The notes under the pieces were generated by a model, which ran no database searches, was not told the DNA's origin, and saw only the letters and a program-made list of their open reading frames with translations. A DNA stretch of 64,000 nucleotides from Proteromonas lacertae (Eukaryota > Sar > Bigyra > Opalinata > Proteromonadidae). Below are positions 36,552 through 50,663 of the stretch, piece by piece. Positions within the stretch are counted from its first letter, which is position 1. Each line of letters opens with the position of its first letter. The stretch lies in the NCBI GenBank assembly GCA_002245135.1, contig NGBS01000889.1:1-64000 (forward strand), in the 5' to 3' direction. The position numbers and the translations under genes are program-made.

Positions 36552-39500
36552 ATGGATGATAGTCCTGATAAAACTATAACACAGAATCTATACATAAAAG
36601 AAGTATGAAATTATTATCGATTATACTGTTAATAGAAACAATGTCGTGAACAGTTTAAATATTTGAAAAAGAGACTTGAAAATATGAGAAAAGAATATGT
36701 TTACTTAAAAGATGAACCAATAGTTGTACGTGCAATTCAAAGAGCAGTTCATACGTTCAAAGTAGTTAGAGAAACTAGAGGATATGAATTTATTGAATTA
36801 GTGCATCAATTTAATAAAGAATTAGATACTTTATCAACATTAGTATCACAGGTTTTACATGAAAGAGAATTAAAAGCAGAAGTTAATAGATTAGAAGCTT
36901 TTGAAGCTCGTAGATTTGACGGAATAATTAATGCGATGAGATACAAAAGACCACAGTACATAGCTCTTCCTACACCTTCACAAACACAAACATTGCCTCG
37001 TGTATCAAAATCAGCACCAACTGCTTCATATCCACCACCTTCTATAAATCATGTATTAACTCAATCACCATTTATGGGTAGTTTCGTTGATGCAGTTAAT
37101 TCAGCATTTGTAACTACATTAGATAGTGAAACATCTCCAGTACCATCATCACCAGATGTAATGCAACAAAATATATCATCCCCAAGAGGTGAAGAGAATA
37201 AAGAACCAAATCATATGAATTTAACTCAACAATTAGATATATCAACTGCAGAAATACTTCCAGAGAAAGAGAAAGGTCCAGAAGAAAAAATAGACAAAGA
37301 AAAAATACAAAAATACAATGAAGAATTAAACCAGAAATTAGAATCAGATATTCATGACTATCATGAACAAATAATCATAATGAAAAATGAAATACAAAAT
37401 GAAAGAGAAGAAGAAGCTGCCTATCTACGAGCTCAAGAAGAAAAGAGAATATTCTCATTATCCAAATGGACTGATTTTACTAGAGGGATGTTGAGAATAT
37501 TGAGAAAAATGAAATTTGATGAAGCAACTTATAAGATTAAGATAGAAAATGCAGTAGAAAATTGCCTTAAAAAGCAATTAAGAGCTAGAGAAAAACGTGA
37601 TTTATTTATACAATCAATAATTAATGACATTATTGAGAAAGTAGGAAATGAATGTGCGAGAAGAGAAATGTTTCAAATGGAGAAGAATGAAATATATGAA
37701 AATAGTAAATATGAACCATTACAACAGAGATATATTGTATTATATATATTTTTATATATATATTTATATATTCAAATAGATATCTGATATAAGGAATAAT
37801 CATTTAAATAATCCAATATCTGAGAATACAAGATGGATTGGCATATTATGTTGTGGTTGTTGTGTTGAAGATCCTGTAGAATATTCAAGATTAATAATAG
37901 CTATGATTAAACAACAGGAAAATGAAGCAAATTATAATAATAACAATAACAATAATATGTATATATTTATTATATTCATATTTATATAGTCAATTGAAGT
38001 TTAATATATTTCATGTTCATTATGATGATTTGCCTACAAGAGCTGAATCTTATTTATATCATACATTTATATTAAGTTGTAGTCCTTTAGTTGAAATGGA
38101 AGGTTATTGGATTAAAGATTTAAAAGACTTTATTAATTATCAACTTAAATTAAACCATAGTATTATTAGTTTAGGAATGACAAGTTGTTTATTGAAATAT
38201 ATATTAGAAGATAGAGAATATGATAATACAACTCAGAGATTATATGGTCCAGTTGGTGTATCTTATCATTCTGATTATTTAAATCCAAGAATTGATTATA
38301 CTGAGTTAGATACTAGTATATTGAATGATGTATATATATATTTAAATTTGTTATTATTATTATTATATATTTATAGTATGTTATTCTACATTGTTCAAGT
38401 ATTGTATTAGAACCAGATGATTCTGTAGCAATTGATAAACAATCAAGAACATTACATTCTAGTGGATATAGAGTAGGAAATAATATAATATCCTTATATT
38501 CATCACCAGAATTATTACCAATTACATTTGAAGCATTTTGTACAGAGTTAATGAATAGAAAAATGATGGATCCAAGTGAATATTCAGTAATAAAAATGAG
38601 AATAAATAATATATCTTATAAAAAGTTAGTGGAACATAAGAATATAGTTTGTAGAGATATTTATGATTGGATTATTGGATTTGAAGCGAATTATGAACTA
38701 CTATCATTTGGACCATTATTACCACAGATATTTTCAATTAAAGGAAGTAGATCTCTTGTTCAATGTACAGAAGATGCAATTAAAGAAGCAATTGAACAGT
38801 TATGTGATACAATAATTATACCATTAGTATTCACTAAAGATGCTAATCCAATTAACTTGTGGAATTATCAATTGAAAGAAATAACAGATGTTTCTGAAAT
38901 TACTGAGTTATGTCAAATATATGTAGAAAAGGGAGATGGAGATGTTGTATATTTAATCATTTATTATTATTGTTATATAGTTATATCCATCACATCTATT
39001 TTCGACAGAACAATTGAAGTTAATGAGATTAGCACTTCCATATATCCCAAGAAAGACTATTTATAGATTACTTACATTGAAAGAAACTGTAGAATCAATA
39101 GAAAGATTATCTGAAGAATATGCTAAAGATACTTCCTCTATATGTTTGATATTAGATTATTTAGGTGATAATCCAATATCATTAGTTGTTTCACAAATTA
39201 AGAATGATTTATATAAATGCAATAAACAAGTAATATTACAGACAAAACATAGATATATATTGGAATATATTCACAAGTATATATTTTTCTTTATAATATA
39301 TTATTATATAATAGAGAATGTCCAAATTGGTTATTATTTTATGATATATCTGAGATTGATATTAAATCAGTAGAATTATTGCCATTCTTTAGTGATGTTA
39401 CTTCATTTGCTGATGGTGTGTATATGAATAAACATCAAATATTTGTTGAACCACATGATATTGAATTTGCTGATAGATTAATCAATACAATTAATAGTTT

Positions 39501-40546
39501 TGCCTTGTATTATGGTTGTGGTGATTTTATTAGTAATGTAAAATGTGTTAGTTTATGTATTTGTTTTTATTTTATTATTTTATTTAGATTATGATGATTC
39601 TCCAATGAAAGAATATAGTGCTTATTGTAGATATAATCCTGATTTTGTAGTATCTTATTATCCAAGACACGCATTTAGTGCAAGAAAGCAATGGATTGAA
39701 AGTCATGGAGATGAAAGTCTATTTGAAGTACCAATGAAAAACTTGTTAGAATTCTCATTAAAACAGTCAATAGCTAAAGTCAACTCAAACCCTTTTATTA
39801 AAATTGTAAATCCTGATTTTAAAGATGAACCGCAATCTCCATCCTTAGATAAGACTAAGAAAAAGAAGAAGAAATTTGATCATGTTGGTAAGTATATTAC
39901 AGTAAAAGAGATAAAAACACCTACATTTTTAAACAGTGAAACTTTAAGAAAGAATTCTATCGAAGTTCATAGGGATGCTGATTTCTTCTATGAATTGAAT
40001 GTATATATATTTTTTAATATTTTAATTATAATAGCATAATTTAAGTCTTTATCAAAAGAACAAATCCAAAAAACCTTATAGAAGAATCAAATCTGTTTCT
40101 CCATCTGTTTTATATGATTCTGTTAGTCCGTATTATTACTATATTATTATTATTATTGTAATAGTCAGTCTACTAATTCACCATCAAATCCAGTATCACT
40201 TTCACAAAGTCCAGCATTTGAAATGAAGAATACTAGACCTTTAAGTAGAACAACAGCATCTAGTGAAGATAGAGATGTAGATAGATGTAAATCTGATGCT
40301 GAAGTACTATATCATTGTCCTTCTATTGTGTCTCAGATATATAGTAATATAAACAATACACAGTTAGCATTAAATAAATTAACTCTTCATGGAAGGTCAA
40401 AAAGTACCACACCTTATCAAAATCCAGTTACAACTTTACCTAAACTTACTAAACATGATGATTCGAATAATTTCTCAATAAAAACGAAATATAGCAGAAC
40501 AACAGATTTTCAAACAGAAGGTGAATATAACCCATGGATACAGTAA
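36552..40546 (+). CDS. Large uncharacterised protein, about ten exons
   Basis: A chain of exons from ATG at 36552 to the stop at 40546 can be joined through introns of 32-51 nt, giving roughly 1,200 residues. The first third has coiled-coil segments and a Pro/Ser-rich linker. The middle third looks globular and conserved (e.g. RWIGILCCGCCVEDPVEYS, YGPVGVSYHSDYLNP, FGPLLPQIFSIKGSRS). The last part is basic with Ser/Thr-rich tails. I recognise no domain. No signal peptide or membrane span is present, so it is probably cytosolic. It is an orphan worth a structure-based search. Confidence 0.65.
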
Positions 40547-40659
40547 TTTTAATAAAGTTATTTATTTATTTATGTTGTATGTGTGATGAAAAGAAAGAAA
40601 ATAATTCAAATTAGTTTGATTCTGTTCAAGCTTTTTTCGTTTTTTTATTTATTCATCAT

Positions 40660-43600
40660 ATGGAAACAATAACAAAAGAAGAGTTGTTAAGAATATCCCC
40701 TGAAGATATAGATCTTCGATTGTCATCATATATATTAGGTCCAGTTGATAATCCAACCAATTTATCTACTGTTGATTTACTAAAGCAAGTTTTAATACTT
40801 TCAAAGTTGAACAATGTTGAAGATACTACATCTACTCCATTACTTACCTATTCTACAGTAGCTGAACAAGTAATGACTTCTATACCTTCTTTAACAGAAT
40901 TGTGTGAAACTGGAGATGGTTTTTTTCAACTTCCAGATTTACCACTTCCTGTTACTGGATTTGCAACTCATTCTGAAGTGAGTGAAGTAAGATCAGAGTA
41001 TTTTATATTCTGTATTAATATTATTAATAGAATTTCAGTTCCACCGAGTATATTTGATCATTTTAAAGAAGTTAGTGAAATATTAAAATCATTACTTGGT
41101 GATGTTATAAATTTATTATCATTTTCATACCTAGAATCAGGCAATGTAGAAAATGACTTTAATCTTGATTATGAAGTATCAATAAAAATACCAATGGAAG
41201 TTAATGACATGTATTTTGGTAAATTATCACAGATGTTGCCTACATTTAGTATTGATCAAATAATAGAAGTATTAAATCATTTGAAAGTAGAGAAATATTC
41301 ATTATTAGGAGTTTACAATAAACAAGAAGCATTAGAATTATATAGAAGGTGTGAAAAATATCATATTAATCTTATCATAGTTCCAAAATTCATTATTCCA
41401 ATTTTAGACAAAATAATACATATAATTAAGTATTTGTTCGAATGTATTGAAACTAATTCAGAATTAGCACTTGGTTTTACATTTTCAGAAGATTTATTTA
41501 AACAGTTCATTCGTTCTGTTAATTATTATCCTCCTTTCGTATGTAATGCACTTATTAAATATGTTTCACATTTTGTTCCAAATTATATAACAATTCTAAT
41601 GGATTTTATAAAAGAAGATGATTTTATTGAATATTACAAGAATAATAATATATTACATTCACTATATTGTGCTCTATTCAGTAATACAGAGTGTTTAAAT
41701 GAAATATTTACTGATAATATGATCTACACATTTCTATTTACTAAAGTGTATGATTTAGTACTTAATGAAGAATATAAAACAAAAGAAAGTCTATATGATT
41801 GGAGTATTATTAGTCTATCCTGTGATAATATAATTTATTATATCTTATTACTATCAGATAATAAACCAACAGATGTGAAGTTTCATACAATGTCATTATT
41901 AAAGACTATATTCACTATACTCTTAGACTTTGATAAATTAGTAATAAAACCATTTGAATCATATAATAGACGTTTAGATATTGAATATGATGTAGTAAAG
42001 AGAATAACTGATATAATGGGGAAATTCGCATCTCAATTTGCATTGAAAACTGAAACATACTACAGTAATCAAAATCTATTACAATATATTGAGTATTATG
42101 AAGAGTATATAAAACTAATTAGTGAATATATCCATAATGAAGAAGTTACTTTATATCCATTCTCTATCATGAGGACATTCATGACAGTGATTTTATATCA
42201 GAATTTTATATATCATAAACTACCAGCTGATACATTATTTAATAGGAATAATTGTGATGAATATATGTTAATATATATGAATCCTATCATTAGGTATTGT
42301 AAAGAAAACAATTTATTGTTATTTGAAACAGTTTATAACCCATATATTAATTCATTAAACTATAAAACTGATATTTTGATGTTGCAACTATTATCAAACT
42401 TTTATAGTCCTCATATCTATTTAAAGAATATTTATACAAAACTGAATATTGAAGAATCAACGTTATTAGATTATAGTATAGACAATCTATTAAAAAGGTT
42501 GAAAATATTAATTACTCTCTTTACAGTTCCATTGAAGGAGTATAACGAAGAGGAGATAATAGAAAATGATATTGGAAATTACATATTGATTCATAAACAT
42601 ATGTTAAATGAAAAATTAGATGAAGATAATATGAATGATTTCTTTTATAGATACATCTTATCTCATTATTATGTATTACATTCAAATAGTAATTATGAAA
42701 CAATAACCAGAATTTATACAAGAATAAAAGAAGAAAATAATTTAATAAAATATTATAATCCTTTCAACAATGATGTTCCATTTTCTCAACATGAATCTAT
42801 GTTATTATTGTTCAATTATTATCCAGTATTTCATCATAATGACAATGAGAATAACGAAAATATTGTTGTTGAATTTCAGATGTTAAGTCATGTTGTTGAA
42901 TTACCATTGTGTTATGATATAGTGTTGTATTTGTTTTCTAATTATTATGATAATGAAAATAACTATCTGATATATATTTTATTGAAGATGTTGAATATAT
43001 TATTGTTTAATCCGTTTATTTATACGGATTTCTTAGCTCAGTGTATGATTGGTATTAATAATAATCCTTCAATATATGAGTATTTGTCAATCACAACGAA
43101 TAATAATCCATATTTATCAGAATGTATAAAAGAAATACAACAAAAATTGATTGAAGAATATACAAATCTAAGACACCATAATAATGAAGATTATAAGGAT
43201 TTAATAATAACAAAGAAAGATTTATCAAATACCTGTAAATCATGCAATGCTTTAACAGTAGAAAGATATTGTGATAAATGTAAATGTTGTTATTGTATAA
43301 AATGTAGTGATAGAATTCATAGTCTAATTGAAAACTTTAGTCATTTTCCAAGACCATTATGTTATTGTGGTAAATGTAATTCAGAAGGTAAAATGACATT
43401 AGCTGAATTATTATGTATTGACTGTGAGATATTTTACTGTAAATCTTGTAGTGAAATTGTTCATACATCTTTAGATTCAAGAGATCATCGATTTAACTGT
43501 TTATATACAATAACAAGTAAGACATATAGAATGAAAGGAAATAGTAAATCTGAATTTAACCCAACAAGTAATGAGAAATTGTTATTATCAAATTACACTC

Positions 43601-44468
43601 CTTATCATATGGTAATATTGACATATTATCACAGTACAATATTAGGAAAATTGTTTAATATTCGATTTAAAGCGAATGATATAAAAGAATATACATTGTA
43701 TGTAATAAGTAGTAATAATCCTTTATTTGCCTCCTATTATTATATTCAAAGTTCTTTACCATATCAAACACATATAATTAGATATTATACTCATTTTGAG
43801 TCTCCAATTTCTTCTCAATTTGAATCTTGGTATAATATAAATAATGAAGATACTTATCACTATTTAATATTTGATTTTATTCCAATGGTATATATATATA
43901 TTATTTGAATATTATTATGATTATTAAATAGACATTAAATCAATATATACAAATTCATAATCCACTAACTCGAAAAGAAATCATTACAATTTTATCTCAA
44001 ATATCTAAAGCTGTAATGTTTTTATTCAATCGTCATGTGATTTATAGAAATCTATGTTTTGATACAATAATATTAGATGATGGAGTATGGAAAATATCTG
44101 ATTTATGTTATTCAATAATAACGAATGATAAATATGAATTCAAAGAAAAATATGTTCAAGGAATAATGTATACATTACCTCCTGAAATATTATTAAATGT
44201 TGATGATAAATATGAAGAAGTGACTAATAATTACACATTAACTCCACCATTTTCATTAGGAATAATATGTTACCAACTAATGTTTGGTTGTTTGCCATAT
44301 CCAAATTATCCATTAAAGTTGGAGATGAGAGAACAAAATCCTGAAAGTGAAGAGATGAAGGAATTATATAGTGTAGTGTGTAAAATGCTAAGTGCAAGTC
44401 CAGAGAATCGAATGAGTTTCAATGATTTCTTTTTATACATAAATAGTGAATTTGATAAGATTAATTGA
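40660..44468 (+). CDS. Double B-box protein with C-terminal pseudokinase domain
   Basis: Exons 40660-43887 and 43932-44468 give 1,254 residues ending in TGA. The first 850 residues are helical with no known domain. Two B-box-like zinc fingers follow (CKSCNALTVERYCDKC and CYCGKCNSEGKM through CIDCEIFYCKSC, about 43230-43500). The last 300 residues fit a protein kinase fold: YLIFDF hinge, catalytic loop VIYRNLCFDTIIL, KISDLC in place of DFG, PPEIL, and LGIICYQLMFGCLPYP. No glycine-rich loop is visible. The HRD Asp is Asn, the catalytic-loop Asn is Thr and the DFG Gly is Cys, so the domain should be inactive. A signalling scaffold is inferred. Confidence 0.72.
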
Positions 44469-44579
44469 ATAATTTTATGATAAATTTGTATGATAGTGTT
44501 TTGTTATGTTATAAAGTAATTATTGATATTATACAAGCTCGATTATTATTTTGACATAAAAAAAACGTTTTGCTTTTAA

Positions 44580-44784
44580 TCTGAATTGAAAACATTAATA
44601 AAGAGATTAAGATTTTATAAACCATTAAGTATAATAAATCTATTAGGAAATGAATTAGCTGAAAGAGAATTAAGAAATCAGAATTAAAATCATTCTTAAA
44701 AACAATTTCAACAATAGGAAAAATAGAATTAGGTGGAATTACTGAAGAATTATTAAAAGAATTTTGGGATTATATTTTTAATTA
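44580..44784 (+). pseudogene. Decayed coding fragment between convergent genes
   Basis: The 355-bp spacer between the pseudokinase and ISWI stops contains a coding-like stretch: LIKRLRFYKPLSIINLLGNE and, one frame later, ISTIGKIELGGITEELL then a stop at about 44784. It has no start codon and a frame break, so it looks like the 3' remnant of a lost gene. The parent family is not recognised. The rest of the spacer holds nothing I can identify. Confidence 0.35.
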
Positions 44785-44823
44785 AAAAATCAATGAATAA
44801 ATGTTATAAAAGCATTAACAAAT

Positions 44824-47800
44824 TTAACAACTTTTTAATTTTGTATTTCTCTCATTATTATTATTATTATCTTCTTCTTCTCTTACTCTCTTTCTACTTC
44901 GAGGAGTGCTTATTTCATTCTCTTTTTCAATTAATCTAATCAAAGTCTCGCATCTTTTCTGTAACTCTAATGCTGTTCTGGATTTTATATACCAATCAAA
45001 TCTAAATCTATCAGATTTCATTACTTCATGTTTTAAAGAATCCCAATGACCAATTCCCACTTGAGCTAACATACATAATAAAAATCGATCATTATCTTCA
45101 GTATAATATTTACCTTTTTGACTTCCATATGGTATATTTAAAGTGCCAAGAGGATCAGGATTACGAGATATACGACTTAATAAAATACTTTCAGTTTTAG
45201 CCTTTCTTTCAATTCTTTGTTCGCCTTTCTCAATTCGATCCATCAGTTTCTTATAATCATTTATTTGTTTATATTTATTTTGAAAAGCAGTATAATATTT
45301 TTCTACTTCTTCTTCACTCTTTCCTGTTTCTTTAGCTATTTCACTTATTATTTTTACATTCTTTCTACCAATTTTTTCTAATGTATTTATAAATTTTTTA
45401 AAATCATTTCTAGACCAATTACCAAATCCTTCTTTCAATAATCTTTCTTTTTCTTCAAACTCATCAACTGTTAAACCGTTTATTGTTCCATCATCTACCT
45501 CTGCTTCTAATTCATGTTTCATTTTCCATTCATCTTCTTTATCAAATAATTCATTCAATCTTTTTTCATCATAAAATTGAAAATCAAACATTTGAAAACC
45601 TCTTCTTTTCTCTTTAATTTCTTTTTCATTATTTCTTGATGGAACAGTTTCACCATAGATATTCTTTCTTTCTCTTTGAGGTAAATTAATAAATGAACCA
45701 CCTTTATAATCCTTACCATCAAATGAATATAATGAAAACTGATCTTTGGAATCTAAACTGAAGTTCTGTAAATTATGAGACATTGATTTTTGTATTTTTT
45801 CATTAAAATCTTTAGTTTTATTTTCACCATATGCTAATATTGCATCAATATCTTCATCAGTAACAGTCGAACCTTTCGAATTAAATATCAAATCAGCACC
45901 AAATGTAATCATCGTGTTTAATTCATCTTTTGATAATTTCTTATTCTGTTCAGCCAATCGTCCTTGTTGAATAACCACTGCATCTAAATATAACTTTCTT
46001 TCTGCTCTTTCTACAATCTTTTCTTCTACTGTTCCTTCACAGATGAATCTAAACACACGAACTTGTTTCTTTTGACCTATACGATGACATCTATCTTGAG
46101 CTTGAAGATCAGCTTGAGGATTCCAATCTGAATCAAACAAAATAACAACATCAGCAGTAGCTAGATTAATACCTAAACCACCAGCTCTTGTAGATAATAA
46201 AAACATAAATACTTCACTATTTTCACTATTAAATCGATCAATCTGTGAATCTCTATCTTCACCTTTCGTTTGTCCATCAATTCTACAATATTGATATCCT
46301 TTATATCTTAAGAAATCCTCCAATATATCCAACATACGTGTCATTTGAGAGAATAATAAAACTCTACTTCCTTGCTCTTTTAGTTTTTGTAATAATTTAT
46401 TTAATATTATCATCTTACCACTACTTTCCCATAAATGAGGTCCATCAATATATGGTGGCCCAGGTTCTGCACCTTCAAATAAATATGGATGATTACATAC
46501 TTTACGTAACTGCATTAATACATTTAACAATTGAACTCTACTAGCACCACCTAATTGATTCAAAGCAGTTGCATCTTTTAATAAGACATTCTTATACCAT
46601 ACTTTCTGTAATTCTGTTAAACCAATGTATAATTTAGTCTCTACTTTGGGAGGCAAATCGTGAGCTACATCTGATTTTAAACGACGTAATAAAAATGGTC
46701 TTAATATCTATATAAAAATATTAATAATATTAAAATATAATACAGTATGTAATTTCTTTACAAAATCATCTTTTACACCACTTGAAAATATTTCATCAAA
46801 ATCATCAGAATTGCTAAACACATCAGGCAATAGGAAGTTCAATAATGCCCATAATTCATGCAAATTATTCTGTAAAGGAGTACCAGTAATTAACAATCTA
46901 AAATAACTTCTAAATATTCGAACATTCTTTGACAAAGTTGATTCTTCATTCTTAATACGATGTGCCTCATCAATACATATATAAAACCAACTGACTCTGG
47001 ATAATGCGTTCTTCTCGATATTCGCTATTTCATAAGAAGTGATCAATATATCAAAATCACGAGTTTGTATTTTATCTCTAATTATTATATTTCTTTCATT
47101 TTGATCACCATGGAAACGTACTACTCTGAAATTAGGCACCCATGTCTTTATTTCCTTCTCCCAATTACCTAATGTTGATTTTGGTGCAATAATTAAATGA
47201 GGTCCATCTATACCACGATACTCTTTCAAGAATCCAAACATTGATAATGTTTCTAATGTCTTACCTAGACCCATCTCATCAGCTAATATTCCATTTATTC
47301 CTGATTCATATAATGAGATTAACCAATTAAGAGCTTCTAATTGATATGGTTTCATTTGACCATTTTTAATACATGTTGGCTATTATATATAATATAGAAA
47401 CATATATACTTGTGATGTCAACCTTGTAAAACCCCTATCATCAGTTGATGTAGTTAATAGTTGCTTATCTTCTTCTTCTTCTGTCATTCTTCCTGCTCTT
47501 TGTCTGCCTTGACTCTTCTTTTCCGTTGTAGCAGCTTTACTATTGATTGTTCTTACTCCTTGCATATATAATGAGTATACTTCAGATTGTTGGGTAAGAT
47601 ATATCAATCTACGTCTTTTCTTTTCTTCAATATCTATATATAACAAAATATAAACATATTATTCATACCACTACTTATTTCAATGTCTGAAGGTAGATCA
47701 TTGGAAGCAGCTTGAATTTCTTTCAATAATTTTATCTGTTCTTCTTTAATTCGTTGAAGACGTTTTTCTTCTTCAATGGCAGCTCTTTTCCTCTACAAAT

Positions 47801-48001
47801 AAGAAATCTACTGAAATACTTCACCAGTTAGCTGTGGCGATCCAGGAAGTCCATCATTGTGACTGTTATCTTGGTTTTTCTTCTGATTCAAAGCAGAATT
47901 TGGAACCTAACAAAAAATATTAATAATTTAAGAAATACATATTGCTCAGATGGATCATGATAATCATCATCATCATTGTCAGAGTTTTGCATAGTTGGCA
48001 T
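44824..48001 (-). CDS. ISWI: ISWI-type chromatin-remodelling ATPase
   Basis: From ATG at 48001, about six exons encode an acidic N-terminus, the SNF2 helicase core and the ISWI C-terminal module. The core shows DEMGLGKT (Walker A), IDEAHRIKN (DEAH box), [39 protein letters not shown] and [11 protein letters not shown]. After it come the HAND-like region, SANT ([14 protein letters not shown]) and SLIDE ([28 protein letters not shown]) domains. ISWI enzymes slide and space nucleosomes using ATP. The length (about 1,000 residues) is normal. One join near 46708-46743 was verified to restore the family signature. A nuclear location is expected. Confidence 0.95.
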
Positions 48002-48140
48002 ATTACTTCGTAATGAATAGAACTCAAACACAAAAAAGGAATTAAATGACTCAAACGAAATCCAAGCCTGTTAAATCAAATTCACATAAAAAAACACAAA
48101 AATTAATACAATATATATAAAATATATACATACAATAAAA

Positions 48141-49122
48141 TTAGTTTAATAAAGCAGAAAGTCTCGAAGGTGTAGAAGGATTTGTAGTTGATATTTTCAT
48201 CGACACTGTAGTTGATGTCTGTATATCCTGGTCCTTAAATTCTGTGTAAGAAGAATAAAAGTATAACGAATAACATCCCCAACATACTTCAAACAATACA
48301 ATCTGTTCATTTCCATCAGGATCTCGCTTAATATCTTCCATTTTCTTACATCTACATGTCTTACACATCGCTTTATGACATACATCACATTCAACTCTCT
48401 CTTTATCATTCTTTATAATAATGTTGCAAATTGGACATCTTACACAATTTGCTGTCTTTGGTTCAGTTATTCTTCTTTGTCTTAGCAGTTTATAATAATC
48501 ATTACATATTTTCACTGACAAACTAATCTTATGTTTGGGATAAGCTTGTTTATCTAACTCATTATATTCTTTTATCTTTTCTTCTATTTCTAATTCCTCT
48601 TCTCTGATTTTATTCTTTAAATCTCTTATCCATTTTTCACTAGTTGCTATTTCTTTTATTTGTTCTTTGTAATTATCTTCCGCTTCTTCTTGTTCATTGA
48701 CAAAGTCTTGAGATCTTCCTTCTTTCACATATCCTTTATATCTTTCTATCACTTCTTCTATTGCATGTGCTTCTTGGTTAAGTCTATCTAATTCTTCTTC
48801 GAATTTAGTATTATCTACTGGATTAATTTGATATTCCGGCTAATTAGTGTATTACATAAAATATTTATACTAGATTTATTACTTTTATAAAGTTTGATAT
48901 TAGAAATTCAGGATGTGAATCTCCTAAATATATCTGTGAAGTATTTAATATAAAATATAGTCTTTGAAGAAATTTTTCTCTCTGCTTTGTTGTGCATATT
49001 TTCTTTGCTACTTGAAATAATTTTTCAATCTCTAATCTCCAAGTTTGACGACTCATCACAATGGGAAGTTCTTTGGGGAATAAAGGTTTTTTTGACTTTC
49101 CTCCTATACATTTATAATTCAT
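48141..49122 (-). CDS. Coiled-coil protein with C-terminal FYVE/rabphilin-like zinc finger
   Basis: Start at 49122; one intron near 48841-48883. The central part is an Glu/Lys coiled coil. The C-terminal part carries Cys pairs spaced as in FYVE-related fingers: CVRCPICNIIIK, ECDVCHKAMCKTCRC and VCWGCY. The basic RxHHCRxCG core that binds phosphatidylinositol 3-phosphate in true FYVE domains is absent, so membrane targeting is doubtful; a Rab-effector-like finger is more likely. It is head-to-head with the GalNAc-transferase-like gene across a 100-bp spacer. Confidence 0.65.
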
Positions 49123-49201
49123 TCATATCATACTTGGTATTTGATAAGCCATAGTTCTCTACCAACGTCTATCAAATAAAATCTAAATTGAAAAAACAAA
49201 T

Positions 49202-49211
49202 CAAGCCGAGT
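49202..49211 (+). promoter_or_regulatory. CAAGCCRAR-type promoter element
   Basis: CAAGCCGAGT lies 12 bp before the ATG at 49223 and about 80 bp from the divergent start at 49122, matching the element at 14981. Confidence 0.35.
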
Positions 49212-49222
49212 TTTCATTTAAA

Positions 49223-50557
49223 ATGTGTAGAGGTAGATATTTTCTTGTATTCTGCTGTTTTTAAGTGTATATAGTTTTGCTGCATATGTATGGGAATGCT
49301 AATAATGGCTTCTATTACAATGATATTAATCCCTACTCAAATTGATGGTTCAAGGTTAAGAAAGGAATATTCTAATATCACATCGCAGATAGTTCCCCCT
49401 GATCCAGTAGTCAGAAAGCTTTGTATACTCCATATTTTTAATAATTTAGTTCCAAATCTAACACTTAATAAATTTACCATTGTATTAGTTGATTATAACG
49501 AAGCATTGCTAGGGAAAACATATCTTTGAATTTAGAATAAAATATGAAGTAGTAATTCTTAATAATGTAATATTCTTTCTCTTTTGGCTAATTCTACAGA
49601 TTTATTAGGAGAAATTCTAATAATAGATGATGGTTCTAATCCTCCAGTGAAATATGATCATCACATGGTAAGAATAGTCAGAAATCCTACTAGACAAGGT
49701 TTAATATATGCTAGAAATCAAGGTGGTAATGAGGCAAGATGTGAATTTATCGGTATAATGGATGCACATATTAAAGTGGCTTATGGATGGTTAAATGAAC
49801 CATATTTATTAATGAAAAAAGTATAATATGAATAATTATGTATTATTTTTTATAGAATTATAAAACAGTAGTTAATCCAATAGTGTTTAGTCTACAACAT
49901 GATAAATTCGAATTCTTCCCAGCACGTAAAGGTATTGGTAGTTCAGCAGGGTTTCTATGGTCATTTACACACATATGGGGAGGTGGTAAAAAAGGAAGTA
50001 TAGAAGCAGCAGCAACAATGGGTGAATTTTTCATTACGAAAAGATGGTGGACAGAAATCGAAGGAATGGATGAAGGAATGAAACAATGGGGTGGTGAGAA
50101 TATCGATATATCATTAAGAACATGGTTATGTGGTGGGCAAATATTAGTAGCAAAGACAAGCTATTTAGCACATGCATTTAGGACAAGATTTCCATATCCT
50201 GTAGATGGTAATTTAGTATTAAGAAATGCTGCTAGATCTGCTGAAGTATGGCTAGGTGACAAATATATTAGTAAGTTTTATGATGCAAGAAGAAGAAGGA
50301 GAGGTACAATAAATGTTGGTGATATATCTAGTATGAATTGTTTTTTTTCTTCATATTTTTATTTTTGTTTAATAGAACCATTAGCATTGAAGAAGAAGCT
50401 GAAATGCCATGATTTCGATTGGTATGTAGAGAAATTTAAAGGCATTTCTCCATGTGAATCAGGTATTTATTATTTTTTTTAATGAATAATAGGTGATCCT
50501 AGTTGTGGAAAAGTATATGCAGTTAGTGTAAATGAAATTGATCGAAAATTTTATTAA
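49223..50557 (+). CDS. Polypeptide N-acetylgalactosaminyltransferase-like (GT27), frame broken
   Basis: The pieces follow the GT-A fold of mucin-type O-glycosylation initiators: FTIVLVDYNEALL, EILIIDDGSNPP, RNPTRQGLIYARNQGG, IGIMDAHIKVAYGWL, IGSSAGFLWSF and the WGGENIDISLRTWLCGG motif. The Asp-x-His metal motif is kept as DAH. The first exon (intron 49247-49274) gives a hydrophobic N-terminus, as in Golgi type II proteins. No ricin-type lectin domain follows. Between YNEALL (about 49510) and ILSLLANSTDLLGE (about 49570) I find no GT-AG intron that restores frame, only stops. This could be a non-canonical splice, an assembly error or a dead gene. Later exons join normally. Confidence 0.75.
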
Positions 50558-50663
50558 CACTTATTTATAATTTAATGATTTTTGTGTATTTTGTTATTGA
50601 GTTAGAAATTTTTAATATTTTTCAATCAAACAAGTTCGAACCCATTTGAGATATTTTTTTGAA

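Noticed and set aside
50630-50645. Possible tRNA B box (GTTCGAACC)
   Set aside because: No cloverleaf stems or A box could be found around it. No tRNA or rRNA gene was recognised anywhere in the window.
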